Source: Ariolimax columbianus
Taxonomy: Eukaryota > Mollusca > Gastropoda > Stylommatophora > Arionidae
DNA length: 64,000 bases
NCBI GenBank assembly: GCA_036924085.1
Contig: JAVGWX010000013.1
Location: 40,065,893 to 40,129,892 of the forward strand
Direction: 5' to 3'
The stretch's first letter is position 1, and every line of letters begins with the position of its first letter. A program made the position numbers and the translations under genes. Positions 1 to 10,454 of this stretch are shown here, one piece after another. Below the pieces are notes generated by a model, which did not search any database, had not been told where the DNA came from, and worked only from the letters and a program-made list of their open reading frames with translations.

Positions 1-611
1 GGCTCTCGCCGTAGTCACAGCGCTAAAAAGCCAGAAAAACACTGAGCTTAATGACTTAAGAGCAGCACTCTGCAAACTGTGCCAGCAGTCCGCACCAAAA
101 AGGGTAGTGGTACAGTGGGTTCCGTCACACTGCAACATCCAAGGCAACGAGGAGGCAGACAGACTGGCAAAAGAAGGTGCAAGACTACCACAAACAGATA
201 CCAGTATGACGTACGAAGAGTCAAAACGGCTTATCAAAGCCAGATACATGACCAAATGGGAAACCGAACATACTGGTTACACCAAAAACGATGCCTATTA
301 CCAGTTGAACCGAAGAGAGCAGGTCGTTGTCTTCAGACTCCGCACTGGCCACAACAGACTAAGGTACCACCTATTCAACAAATTGAAGATAGGGTGTACC
401 GACGAATGCCCGTGCGGTACTGGTAAAATGACCACTGAACATCTGCTGCAGAACTGCCCGACATACGAGGATCAGAGAGAGCAGATGTGGCCATTACCAG
501 TGGAACTGCAAGACAAGCTCTATGGCAGTGGCGAGAGCCTCAGGATGACCGCCGCTTTTTTCGAAAAAATAATGGTTACTGTCTGACTGTGTACGCAGAA
601 GAAGAAGAAGA
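1..611 (+). mobile_element. LINE-A copy 1, 3' end of a non-LTR retrotransposon
   Basis: The copy runs off the left edge of the window. It holds the last part of the reverse-transcriptase polyprotein (RNase H and C-terminal domain), a short 3' UTR and a (GAA)n tail at about 597-611. It closely resembles the copy at 46954-47954; both share the 3' UTR variant GGTTACTGTCTGACTG, which separates them from the copies at 34052 and 59700. A microsatellite-type tail after a fixed 3' end is expected of target-primed reverse transcription. Confidence 0.9.
2..586 (+). CDS. LINE-A ORF2 C-terminus: RNase H end plus Cys/His C-terminal domain (partial)
   Basis: The frame is open from base 2 to a TGA at 584-586, about 194 residues, with the N-terminus outside the window. 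The RNase H end is WVPSHCNIQGNEEADRLAK (from about residue 38), which holds the His and the last catalytic Asp of the RNase H fold. In LINEs of the I/Nimb type this domain removes the RNA strand of the RNA-DNA hybrid. Further on, CPCGTGK followed by EHLLQNC forms a C-x-C...H-x4-C motif, typical of the C-terminus of such polyproteins and probably zinc-binding. No stop or frameshift is seen, so this is the most intact C-terminus of the family here; the copy at 46954 stops about 30 codons earlier. The clade is inferred from domain order only. Confidence 0.85.
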   Translation, partial: ALAVVTALKSQKNTELNDLRAALCKLCQQSAPKRVVVQWVPSHCNIQGNEEADRLAKEGARLPQTDTSMTYEESKRLIKARYMTKWETEHTGYTKNDAYYQLNRREQVVVFRLRTGHNRLRYHLFNKLKIGCTDECPCGTGKMTTEHLLQNCPTYEDQREQMWPLPVELQDKLYGSGESLRMTAAFFEKIMVTV

Positions 612-639
612 ATATGCAGACTCTGTGAAGCTGTAGCGG

Positions 640-745
640 GCACATTATCTTTCAGAGTAGTCCATTTTTCTTCTGGGCTAACGAGGTGGGAGATCGACAT
701 TATCAATGTAGTAGTGAGCGACACTCAGAGGAAACCAGCATGCCA
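640..745 (+). repeat. Family C dispersed repeat, short fragment
   Basis: The stretch with GAGGTGGGAGATCGAC and then GTAGTAGTGAGCGACAC matches the middle of the longer family C copies at 41810-42275 and 16970-17410. The ends are uncertain. Confidence 0.6.
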
Positions 746-887
746 CGACCATCTGAAAGATCACGGACCATTTGCATCAGAACGCTCTAGATATGAGGAC
801 ACCTAGTGCAACTCACCACTTGACGCCATTTTTCAGTGTCTTACTTATTGTAGACCTTCAACACCATCATCATTCTCCACTCTATTC

Positions 888-1211
888 TTCTTCGTCTTCT
901 CCTTCTTCGCCTTCTTCGTTCTCAAACTCCCGCTACCAAGCCATGAAAAGGACTTTGCAAGTAGTATGATGAAGTCAGGAGAACGGAATGCGCCGTGTCG
1001 TAGTTTACAGCTTGACTGCAATATTTGCACATTTCGGTCCGATACATCCGACTTTAACACGTCATTTTTAAGTACCGTATTAGCCTTCTTTCTTCGATCC
1101 CTTCTCCTTAGCCAGTATGCCATGTTGCATCCTGGTGTCTAGGATCACCACGTGTAGGTGGAAGAGGGTCCTGTCAGCTCTTGGTCGCTGACTGCTACAG
1201 CTCATGCATTG
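888..1211 (-). mobile_element. Family A retroposon with 13-bp target-site duplication
   Basis: The element reads in sense on the minus strand: the head lies near 1211 and the GAA-rich tail near 888-920 (TTC-rich on plus). It is flanked by perfect copies of CTCCACTCTATTC at 875-887 and 1212-1224. The body matches other family A copies, for example the sense of 44767-45117. It has no coding capacity. TSD plus microsatellite tail indicate retroposition. Confidence 0.85.
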
Positions 1212-1224
1212 CTCCACTCTATTC

Positions 1225-1616
1225 CGACAGACCTGTTCATACATAATTCAACCGAAAATCCAGATATCCATATCCTTTTTTGAAATGCTGGATAAGAGTG
1301 AACTGTTATTCAGTTTTGAAATAATGCGTCGTTTCACAGATCTTTGATCGCGACGACGACATTCTAGCTTTACATGTAGATTACATTTGAACAAGATCAA
1401 CCCGTGGTCGACACACAGAGCTAATTTATTTCAATGGACCAGTATGGTGAGTCCAATGTTCACACGCTTAGGTATCCCTATCTGAAAGCTAGGTGGCAGG
1501 TGGGGATCAATAAAAAAAGGGAGAGGGGGGGGGGGGCGGAGCAGGCATTGCTAAGCCCTGCAAGGAAAAGCACACATTGTTTCCTACAGAACCAGTACAC
1601 ATCCCTACCAGTAGAT
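1225..1616. other. No gene recognised
   Basis: This is non-repetitive sequence without a recognisable coding region. A run of twelve G lies at 1525-1536. Confidence 0.5.
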
Positions 1617-3352
1617 GTAGTTGTAGTTTTTGTAGTAGTAGTAGAAGTAAAAGCAGTAGCAGTTGTATTAGTAACAGTAGTAGTAGTATTAGCAGTAGTA
1701 CTAGTAATAATAATAGTAGTAGTAATAGTAGTAGCAGTAAGGGCAGTAGTAGGGGTATTAGTAGTAGTAGTAGCAGTAGGATTAGTAGTAATAGTAGTAG
1801 TGTAGTAGTAGTAGTAGGAATAGTAGTAGAAGTAGGTGTAATTGTAGTAGGAGTAGTAGTAGTTAAAGTAGTAATAATAGAAGTAGTAGTAGTAGCAGTG
1901 GTAGTAGTAGTAGGGGTAGTAGTAACAGGGGAAGACGTAGAAGAGATAGTAGTAGAAGTAGTGGTGGAATGGGTTCAAGTAGTAGTGGTAGAAGGGGTAG
2001 TAGTAATAGGGGTAAACTCAGTAGTAGTGTGGGTAGTAGTACGTGTAGTAGTAGTGTGGGTAGTAGTACGTGTAGTAGTAGTGTGGGTAGTAGTACGTGT
2101 AGTAGTAGTGTGGGTAGTAGTAGTGTGGGTAGTAGTACGTGTAGTAGTAGTGTGGGTAGTAGTACGTGTAGTAGTAGTGTGGGTAGTAGTACGTGTAGTA
2201 GTAGTGTGGGTAGTAGTACGTGTAGTAGTAGTGTGGGTAGTAGTAGTGTGGGTAGTAGTACGTGTAGTAGTAGTGTGGGTAGTAGTACGTGTAGTAGTAG
2301 TGTGGGTAGTAGTAGTGTGGGTAGTAGTACGTGTAGTAGTAGTGTGGGTAGTAGTACGTGTAGTAGTAGTGTGGGTAGTAGTACGTGTAGTAGTAGTGTG
2401 GGTAGTAGTACGTGTAGTAGTAGTGTGGGTAGTAGTAGTGTGGGTAGTAGTACGTGTAGTAGTAGTGTGGGTAGTAGTACGTGTAGTAGTAGTGTGGGTA
2501 GTAGTAGTGTGGGTAGTAGTACGTGTAGTAGTAGTGTGGGTAGTAGTACGTGTAGTAGTAGTGTGGGTAGTAGTACGTGTAGTAGTAGTGTGGGTAGTAG
2601 TAGTGTGGGTAGTAGTACGTGTAGTAGTAGTGTGGGTAGTAGTACGTGTAGTAGTAGTGTGGGTAGTAGTACGTGTAGTAGTAGTGTGGGTAGTAGTAGT
2701 GTGGGTAGTAGTACGTGTAGTAGTAGTGTGGGTAGTAGTACGTGTAGTAGTAGTGTGGGTAGTAGTAGTGTGGGTAGTAGTACGTGTAGTAGTAGTGTGG
2801 GTAGTAGTACGTGTAGTAGTAGTGTGGGTAGTAGTACGTGTAGTAGTAGTGTGGGTAGTAGTAGTGTGGGTAGTAGTACGTGTAGTAGTAGTAAGGGTAG
2901 TAGTAGTGTGGGTAGTAGTACGTGTAGTAGTAGTAAGGGTAGTAGTAGTAGGAGTAGTAGAAGGAGTAGGGGTAGTAGCAGCAGCTGTAGTAGTAGTGTA
3001 ATAGTAGGTGTTGTAGCAGTAGTGAGGATGGGGCAGTAGTAGTATTAGTAGTAGTAGTAGGGGTAGTAGTAGGGATAGTAGTAGAGGTAGTGGTAGAAGC
3101 AATATGGGTAGTGGTAAGGGTAGTAATAGGAGTAGTAGCTGTACGGATAGTAGTAGTACGGGTAGTAGTAGTAGTAGGGGTTGTATTATGAGGAGTAATA
3201 GTAGTAGTAGTAGTAGTAGGGGTAGTAGTTGTAGGGATACTAGTAGTAATAGTAAGGGTAGTAGTAGTAGTAGGGGTAGTAGTAGTAGGGGTCGTAGTTG
3301 CGGTAGTAGTAGTATTATAGATCTAGTAGTAGCAGTAGTGGTAGTAGTAGTA
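1617..3352. repeat. GTA/TAG trinucleotide array with internal 27/15-bp higher-order repeat
   Basis: The whole stretch is built on the triplet GTA. From about 2026 to 2936 it is very regular: a 27-bp unit (GTGGG, then TAGTAGTACGTG, then TAGTAGTAGT) alternates with a 15-bp unit lacking the TACGTG part. Runs of 27-bp units between the 15-bp units number 3, 4, 2, 4, 2, 3, 3, 2, 3, 1 and 1. The flanks are degenerate GTA repeats. Because all periods are multiples of three, five of the six frames are open over long distances (poly-Val, poly-Ser, poly-Thr and so on). These are not genes. Confidence 0.95.
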
Positions 3353-3790
3353 GCTGCTTTAGTTAAATTAAAATCAAAAGCGATAGTGCTCAGATCATTA
3401 GTAAACACAACATCAAGAAGAAATTAAACTACTTATGATGAACCATTATCTTTTTGACCTAAATATATTTGCCTTTTGAAGGGACCTTTAGCAATTACTA
3501 ACTCATACCCACCATCTTTAGAATTTTAAGGTCACAGAGCACAGACTCGATCTCCCAAGCTCCAATTTTAAAATCAATTATTAAGATATTTTTCGAACCG
3601 GCCATTTTTAGATTAAATTAGTATTGTGTAACTAATAATGTTCAGAGAATGTGAAGACTGTTAAGGCATTCCATATCCAGGAAGAGGTGAACGCAGGACA
3701 CAAGCGAACTGAAGATATGAAAACTTGTTCTGAAATCATGGTGTTCAATCAGGGAAATACGTGTGTCATGCCAGGTACACTAACGCTGTT
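3353..3790. other. No gene recognised
   Basis: AT-rich unique sequence; nothing recognised. Confidence 0.5.
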
Positions 3791-3794
3791 GTTT

Positions 3795-4050
3795 TGTTTT
3801 AATTTAACTTAACTTCTTTATATTGGTTTAGAAGACTTTATAGAGTCTGTATACAACCAGTTTCTTTTAAATTCGCTTGATCTAAAGAAAAGAGAAAACT
3901 AATCGCAACCAATCTAGTCTTTAATTCATTAATTGACATTGTCTACACTACTTCATGTGGAATTTCATTCCAAGCTTTCATCACTCTCATACTAACAAAA
4001 TATTTCCTAATATCTAATCTGGATCTTTACACATTCAACTGCTTGGACGA
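3795..4050 (-). mobile_element. LINE-C 3' end, antisense and decayed
   Basis: On the minus strand this matches the end of LINE-C at 21310-21655: the coding end (dipeptide spacing as in RKYF...AWN..P.EVV), then a 3' UTR with ACTGGTTGTATACAGAC, and AAGTTAA-type tail repeats at 3795-3815. Stops interrupt the frame. Confidence 0.7.
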
Positions 4051-4084
4051 GCTTGTTGATTGCTCGAAATGAGTATATTTTTTT

Positions 4085-4190
4085 TGTCTTTTGTGTATCC
4101 TGAAAAGGAAGTTGAGTGGCCCATCGCATTAGCATTCTTAGCACTCAAACACTATGATGAAGGTGAACTTGTGTCCTCCAGGCGGTCGTG
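4085..4190 (-). repeat. Family C dispersed repeat, 3' fragment, antisense
   Basis: CCTGAAAAGGAAGTTGAGTGG and CCTCCAGGCGGTCGTGC on plus are the reverse complements of the 3' part of family C (compare 58755-58860 and 42130-42225). Decayed. Confidence 0.5.
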
Positions 4191-4310
4191 CAATTCTTGG
4201 CCTCATCCCCGTGCCGCTCATTTCTACGTCAATCACTTCAATCACACACCCCGGAAAGGAAAGAAAGTAAGCTAAAGGTCTTCATCGGTATTCTTGACAT
4301 GATGCTGTCT

Positions 4311-4785
4311 AACATAGTGTGCTCAACATGTTTTACCTGACCTAGACTAACATAGTGTGCTCAAAATGTGTTACCTGACCTAGACTAACAAAGTGTGCTA
4401 AAAATATTTTACCTGACCTAGACTAACAAGGTGTGCTCAAAATGTTTTACCTGACCTCGACTAACATAGTGTGCTAAAAATATTTTACCTGACCTAGACT
4501 AACAAGGTGTGCTCAAAATGTTTTACCTGACCTAGACTTACATAGTCTGATCAGTATATTTTACCTGGTCCTATCATATTCTGATCAGTGTGTTTCACCT
4601 GTCCCTGGCTACCATTTTCTGATCAGTATGTTTCACCTGACCCAGATTACTAGATTATGATCAGCATGTTTTACATAAGCATGGCAAACACATTCTGATC
4701 AGTGTGTTTCACATAAGCCTGGATAACATATTCTGATCAGTGTGTTTCACATAAGCCTGGATAATATATTCTGATCAGTGTAATT
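4311..4785. repeat. 38-bp tandem repeat, decaying to the right
   Basis: About six units of 38 bp (GTGTGCTCAAAATG then TTTTACCTGACCTAGAC) run from 4311 to 4545. A more diverged series (CTGATCAGTGTGTTTCACAT) with similar spacing continues to about 4785. The second half looks like an older or separately evolving part of the same array. Confidence 0.85.
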
Positions 4786-4975
4786 TACCTATCCTCCAGA
4801 CATTAGTCTTCTCTTCTCATCGGAATACCTTCCATATATCTCTGAAGAATTATTCATCAGCTATTATAACATATGTCAGCATATCTTACATGCAGGACAT
4901 TTGCGAGACAAATAGTCAGCAGTTTATGACTGACACATAATTGCCAAATACCATATTGGAATTTTGTTTAAAAAT

Positions 4976-4976
4976 A

Positions 4977-5007
<31 letters not shown>

Positions 5008-5031
5008 AACAAAAAAAAAAACAACAACAAC
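4976..5031. repeat. Poly-C run followed by A-rich tract
   Basis: About 21 consecutive C are followed by A tracts broken by single C and ending in CAACAACAAC. The tract could be the tail of a lost retroposon. Length is likely unreliable in assembly. Confidence 0.8.
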
Positions 5032-5329
5032 TGAGCAATAGTTTAAAAATATGTCCTGTAAACGAACAATAACAGACAAGTTGGTGATATAAAAGCACAA
5101 AGCACCACTGTCTGGGATTAAAAGGGGCGTCACTTCGCCAGTAGAATCTAGAAAGGCAACCCTTTAATCAAACCATAGAAAAATAACTGGAGTCGTACCT
5201 AGGAATCTTGCGCTCTACGACTAGGCTTATCAGTTACTCTAATATTAGTAGGCTGTGATTATACGAAGGCAAGTCAGTGAAAAGGTCATAAATGGAGATA
5301 TGAACTTATAAACCATCTTTCATTGCACC

Positions 5330-5870
5330 TACATTGTTCCTTATTTTTCAATTTAATCTCCACTAACATTAATACACTTATCCCATCGCTTTACTAGCCA
5401 CCCAAAAGGTGCAGTGTATAAGTTTTTGGTCTGCTATCTCAGCTACATTTACACTTCACGTGAAACATCTTCATCATTCGAGAAACGTCTCCCGACAAGT
5501 AACATCATGCATTACGATGTAGGCTAAACCATACAGACAACGTATTGTAGTTGCTACACTGTCTATCGTTGCGCGCCTTGTCAGAACCAACTTCCCCACT
5601 CGGTGCACACATGCTTCTGTTGCAACATGAGCAGGACGACCATGTCGGGATTCATCAGCTATCTGTGTCATCAGCCATTTTTGAAGGTCTTGAGAAAATG
5701 TATCTAGCCAGTAATATACCGTTATACGAAACAATCACGTCACACCAAAAACGGCAATCATTTTCTGATGAATGTCTTGTGCAGAAAGACCTTGGTCAGG
5801 TCTGCCAGCCATCCGCTTCCAGTGATGCTTCTTTGGTGCATGTCAAAAGTGGGGCGGCCATCTTTTAACA
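5330..5870 (-). pseudogene. Mariner-type transposase relic lacking the catalytic core
   Basis: Read on the minus strand, the right part encodes a mariner N-terminal region: a start-like MAAPLL near 5863, DIHQKM.AVFG, the helix-turn-helix region, the linker with GRPAHV, then TIDSVATTI and a HDV segment near 5510. Directly after it comes the C-terminal signature RRFSNDEDVS (about 5462-5490) and VKRWDKCINVSGD (about 5350-5395). In mariner transposases the DD34D catalytic domain lies between these two parts; here it is absent, so the copy has an internal deletion and several stops. It cannot make a working enzyme. No terminal inverted repeats were found. Family call from motif order and spacing. 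Confidence 0.8.
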
Positions 5871-5879
5871 GTAATCGAA

Positions 5880-7149
5880 ACGCACGGTAGGACACTCTTG
5901 GCATCCTAAGCAACCGTAATAACTACAAAACAAAGGCATGCTTTTTTTCTAATATCAATCCCACTTTTACGGCGTCAATTTGAAACCATTTCGTCTGTAT
6001 CATAAGAAGCCACTGCCATGTCTGCTGGATAAAGAATACAACAACTTTTTGAAAGTCAAAATAAGAGAAACATTAGTTTAACCTCAATGCTCAAATGATG
6101 TAATTCGCCCTGAACTCATTCCTTGTTCGCTATAAATGTCTTTGTTGGAGGCGACCCAATATATTATGTTATGCCGTGCTTGTTGGAGCGTTTAAATCTT
6201 TATTAGTCGTTTTCTCATTTATTAGAAAATCTGTTTCTTGTTACTTGTTGTTGCTCCTCTATCTGATTATGAAATCAAATTGTCGTTCCTACTTATCGTT
6301 AGCTTCGCTATCAGAAAATCAATTTTCGTCTCGCTTAGTCATTCGTTTATCTATTTAGGAAATTAATTTTTTTCATTTTTCTTTGCCGTCCCTATTTATT
6401 CTTAGAAAATCGATGTTCATGTGTCTTTGACTATCTCTTACATACTTCAAAATTAATTTCCCATCATTCTTTGTCGCCCTCTCATAACCATTTATTACAT
6501 GCTTGATTCTCCTGTTTAAAAATCTTTCTCTTAATTCTTAACGGAATCATTTTTTTGTGTTTCACTGTGGGTGTTCTGTACCTCTTCATCTGCAAAAAAA
6601 GACTTTTCAAATTGTATTTCTTCTTTCTAATCTGTTCCATTATATTTATCTAATGGGCTTCTCCTTTCAGAAATCGTCGATATATTTTTCCTTTTTGGTT
6701 ACGGAATCCGCACCAGCATGGAATCTGCCGTTCTTTACGTGTATCAAAACCGCTTAGTGTATCGCAGAATGTGACAAATACATTTGTGAAAAGAAAAGTT
6801 GTTATCTGAATCACTAAGACGTTAATTGTGTTTATTTTCTCAGGTTAGTTTAGTTCGACGTTTGAAACTGAAAAGTATTTGCTAATTGGTGTCAAGGCAC
6901 GTGCAAGTATTGATCCTTCCGCTCCTCATTCTTTACGACTGTTTATATCTCCTCCTCAGGTGCTTGATTAGCGCTCGTGTCCCAACATCTGGACGCATAA
7001 GAGCTAGCTACTTTCTCCTTGCGGTTCTTCTTGAAGTGTGAGAGTTTTGTGTTGATTTTTTATACAAATTTTTTTGTTTTAATCACCTTAGGGTGCATAT
7101 GCCATAAATGAATCCTGTCCAAGCAGACCGATCTGTGGAATTGTCTCTT
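5880..7149. other. No gene recognised; T-rich
   Basis: T-rich sequence. Between about 6210 and 6560 a theme of GAAAATC followed by TTT and CTCTT recurs loosely every 60-100 bp, perhaps a very old tandem array. No coding region is supported. Confidence 0.5.
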
Positions 7150-9697
7150 CATCCTTCTAGTTTCTCATTGTTCTGGTATAGTCCGCTCTGTTTCGTCTTC
7201 TAGTTTCTCATTGTTCTGGTATAGTCCGCTCTGTTTCGTCTTCTAGTTTCTCATTGTTCTGGTATAGTCCGCTCTGTTTCGTCTTCTAGTTTCTCATTGT
7301 TCTGGTATAGTCCGCTCTGTTTCGTCTTCTAGTTTCTCATTGTTCTGGTATAGTCCGCTCTGTTTCGTCTTCTAGTTTCTCATTGTTCTGGTATAGTCCG
7401 CTCTGTTTCGTCTTCTAGTTTCTCATTGTTCTGGTATAGTCCGCTCTGTTTCGTCTTCTAGTTTCTCATTGTTCTGGTATAGTCCGCTCTGTTTCGTCTT
7501 CTAGTTTTTCATTGTTCTGGTATAGTCCGCTCTGTTTCGTCTTCTAGTTTCTCATTGTTCTGGTATAGTCCGCTCTGTTTCGTCTTCTAGTTTCTCATTG
7601 TTCTGGTTTAGTCCGCTCTGTTTCCTCTTCTAGTTTCTCATTGTTCTGGTATAGTCCGCTCTGTTTCGTCTTCTAGTTTCTCATTGTTCTGGTATAGTCC
7701 GCTCTGTTTCGTCTTCTAGTTTCTCATTGTTCTGGTATAGTCCGCTCTGTTTCGTCTTCTAGTTTCTCATTGTTCTGGTTTAGTCCACTCTGTTTCCTCT
7801 TCTAGTTTCTCATTGTTCTGGTATAGTCCGCTCTGTTTCGTCTTCTAGTTTCTCATTGTTCTGGTTTAGTCCGCTCTGTTTCCTCTTTTAGTTTCTCATT
7901 GTTTTGGTATAGTCCGCTCTGTTTCGTCTTCTAGTTTCTCATTGTTCTGGTGTAGTCCGCTCTGTTTCGTCTTCTAGTTTCTCATTGTTCTGGTTTAGTC
8001 CGCTCTGTTTCGTCTTCTAGTTTCTCATTGTTCTGGTTTAGTCCGCTCTGTTTCCTCTTCTAGTTTCTCATTGTTCTGGTTTAGTCCGCTCTGTTTCGTC
8101 TTCTAGTTTCTCATTGTTCTGGTATAGTCCGCTCTGTTTCGTCTTCAAGTTTTCATTGTTCTGGTTTAGTCCGCTCTGTTTCGTCTTCTAGTTTCTCATT
8201 GTTCTGGTATAGTCCGCTCTGTTTCGTCTTCTAGTTTCTCATTGTTCTGGTTTAGTCCGCTCTGTTTCGTCTTCTAGTTTCTCATTGTTCTGGTTTAGTC
8301 CGCTCTGTTTCCTCTTCTTGTTTTCATTGTTCTGGTTTAGTCCGCTCTGTTTCCTCTTCTTGTTTTCATTGTTCTGGTATAGTCCGCTCTGTTTCCTCTT
8401 CTTGTTTCTCATTGTTCTGGTTTAGTCCGCTCTGTTTCGTCTTCTTGTTTCTCATTGTTCTGGTTTAGTCCGCTCTGTTTCGTCTTCTTGTTTCTCATTG
8501 TTCTGGTTTAGTCCGCTCTGTTTCCTCTTCTTGTTTCTCATTGTTCTGGTTTAGTCCGCTCTGTTTCGTCTTCCTGTTTCTCATTGTTCTGGTTTAGTCC
8601 GCTCTGTTTCCTCTTCTAGTTTCTCATTGTTCTGGTTTAGTCCGCTCTGTTTCCTCTTCTAGTTTCTCATTGTTCTGGTTTAGTCCGCCCTGTTTCGTCT
8701 TCTTGTTTCTCATTGTTCTGGTTTAGTCCGCTCTGTTTCCTCTTCTTGTTTCTCATTGTTCTGGTTTAGTCCGCTCTGTTTCGTCTTCTTGTTTCTCATT
8801 GTTCTGGTTTAGTCCGCTCTGTTTCCTCTTCTTGTTTTCATTGTTCTGGTTTAGTCCGCTCTGTTTCCTCTTCTAGTTTCTCATTGTTCTGGTTTAGTCC
8901 GCTCTGTTTCGTCTTCTTGTTTTCATTGTTCTGGTTTAGTCCGCTCTGTTTCCTCTTCTTGTTTTCATTGTTCTGGTTTAGTCCGCTCTGTTTCCTCTTC
9001 TTGTTTTCATTGTTCTGGTTTAGTCCGCTCTGTTTCCTCTTCTAGTTTCTCATTGTTCTGGTTTAGTCCGCTCTGTTTCGTCTTCTTGTTTTCATTGTTC
9101 TGGTTTAGTCCGCTCTGTTTCCTCTTCTTGTTTTCATTGTTCTGGTTTAGTCCGCTCTGTTTCCTCTTCTTGTTTTCATTGTTCTGGTTTAGTCCGCTCT
9201 GTTTCCTCTTCTTGTTTCTCATTGTTCTGGTTTAGTCCGCTCTGTTTCCTCTTCTAGTTTCTCATTGTTCTGGTTTAGTTCGCTCTGTTTCGTCTTCTAG
9301 TTTCTCATTGTTCTGGTTTAGTCCGCTCTGTTTCCTCTTCTAGTTTCTCATTGTTCTGGTTTAGTCCGCTCTGTTTCCTCTTCTTGTTTCTCATTGTTCT
9401 GGTTTAGTCCGCTCTGTTTCGTCTTCTTGTTTCTCATTGTTCTGGTTTAGTCCGCTCTGTTTCCTCTTCTTGTTTTCATTGTTCTGGTTTAGTCCGCTCT
9501 GTTTCCTCTTCTAGTTTCTCATTGTTCTGGTTTAGTCCGCTCTGTTTCCTCTTCTAGTTTCTCATTGTTCTGGTTTATTCCGCTCTGTTTCCTCTTCTAG
9601 TTTCTCATTGTTCTGGTTTAGTCCGCTCTGTTTCCTCTTCTTGTTTCTCATTGTTCTGGTGTAGTCCGCTCTGTTTCCTCTTCTTGTTTTCATTGTT
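7150..9697. repeat. 43/42-bp minisatellite, about 59 units
   Basis: The unit carries CTCATTGTTCTGG, TAGTCCGCTCTG and TTTCGTCTTCTAG. The left third is nearly uniform (43 bp, GGTATAG, CTAGTTTCTC). Moving right, GGTTTAG, TTTCCTC and the 42-bp form CTTGTTTTC take over and the two types interleave. Runs of the 42-bp form give minus-strand frames repeating NENKKRKQSGLNQN; these follow from 42 being divisible by three. Confidence 0.97.
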
Positions 9698-10446
9698 CTT
9701 TATTTGCTTCTTTTTTCACGAGGTTCCTCAATAGAGCTAATCTGGCTGTACTGACTTTGGGCTCTAGCCGTGTGTGACTTGTCCAAAGTCACCTGTTATC
9801 TTGTCCTAGGATTTACTGTAGCCGCTACCCAGAGACCCTTCCGTGCTCGGAAGTGGCTTACATCTGTCTATTACCTACCAGCTATACGGCGGCACTTTTT
9901 CTGACCCCGTCTGCGTTGACTGGCATTCAATTCAGACATGGTATAGGCCATAGGAATCCGACTATCTAATTAAAATAAAAACGAGTGTCTAAAGTGTTAA
10001 TAACCTGGTGCTGATCCTCATAGTTATAAATGCCCGTTCGATACGAACTGCTAAGGTTTAGCACGAACTGTGAAATGGGTTCGCAATGATGGTAATATTT
10101 GTGCCGTCCACATGCGCTGCTGATCTGCTCTTCACGCCCGAGTGGTCTCTGTACTTATTAAAATAAAGTCAGTATTTCCTTTCGGACAGGTTGTGTTAAC
10201 TACCCAAGGAAAGTGTTGTGCACTGGGCTATAAATCTGACCCAAAAAATATTATTGCTGCTAAAACTGTTAATAAATAGATTCAGGATTATTAACAGCTG
10301 GTAGGAAGACAAAATGCAGTGTTGGATCTAGATTATGTTTATCTGGAGTGGCAGGCAAATAAGGACAACTGTTTTACTTGACTTTGTTATGTTCTATGCC
10401 ATGAGCTCTCTCGAACGACTGATGATCGATCGATTGTACCTAAATC
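9698..10446. other. No gene recognised
   Basis: Unique sequence between the large array and LINE-A copy 2; nothing recognised. Confidence 0.5.
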
Positions 10447-10454
10447 GAACCGCT

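Noticed and set aside
1975..3408. Long Thr-rich minus-strand frame of 477 codons
   Set aside because: It follows entirely from the GTA triplet array, whose other frames are also open. No non-repeat coding sequence, start context or splice signal supports it.
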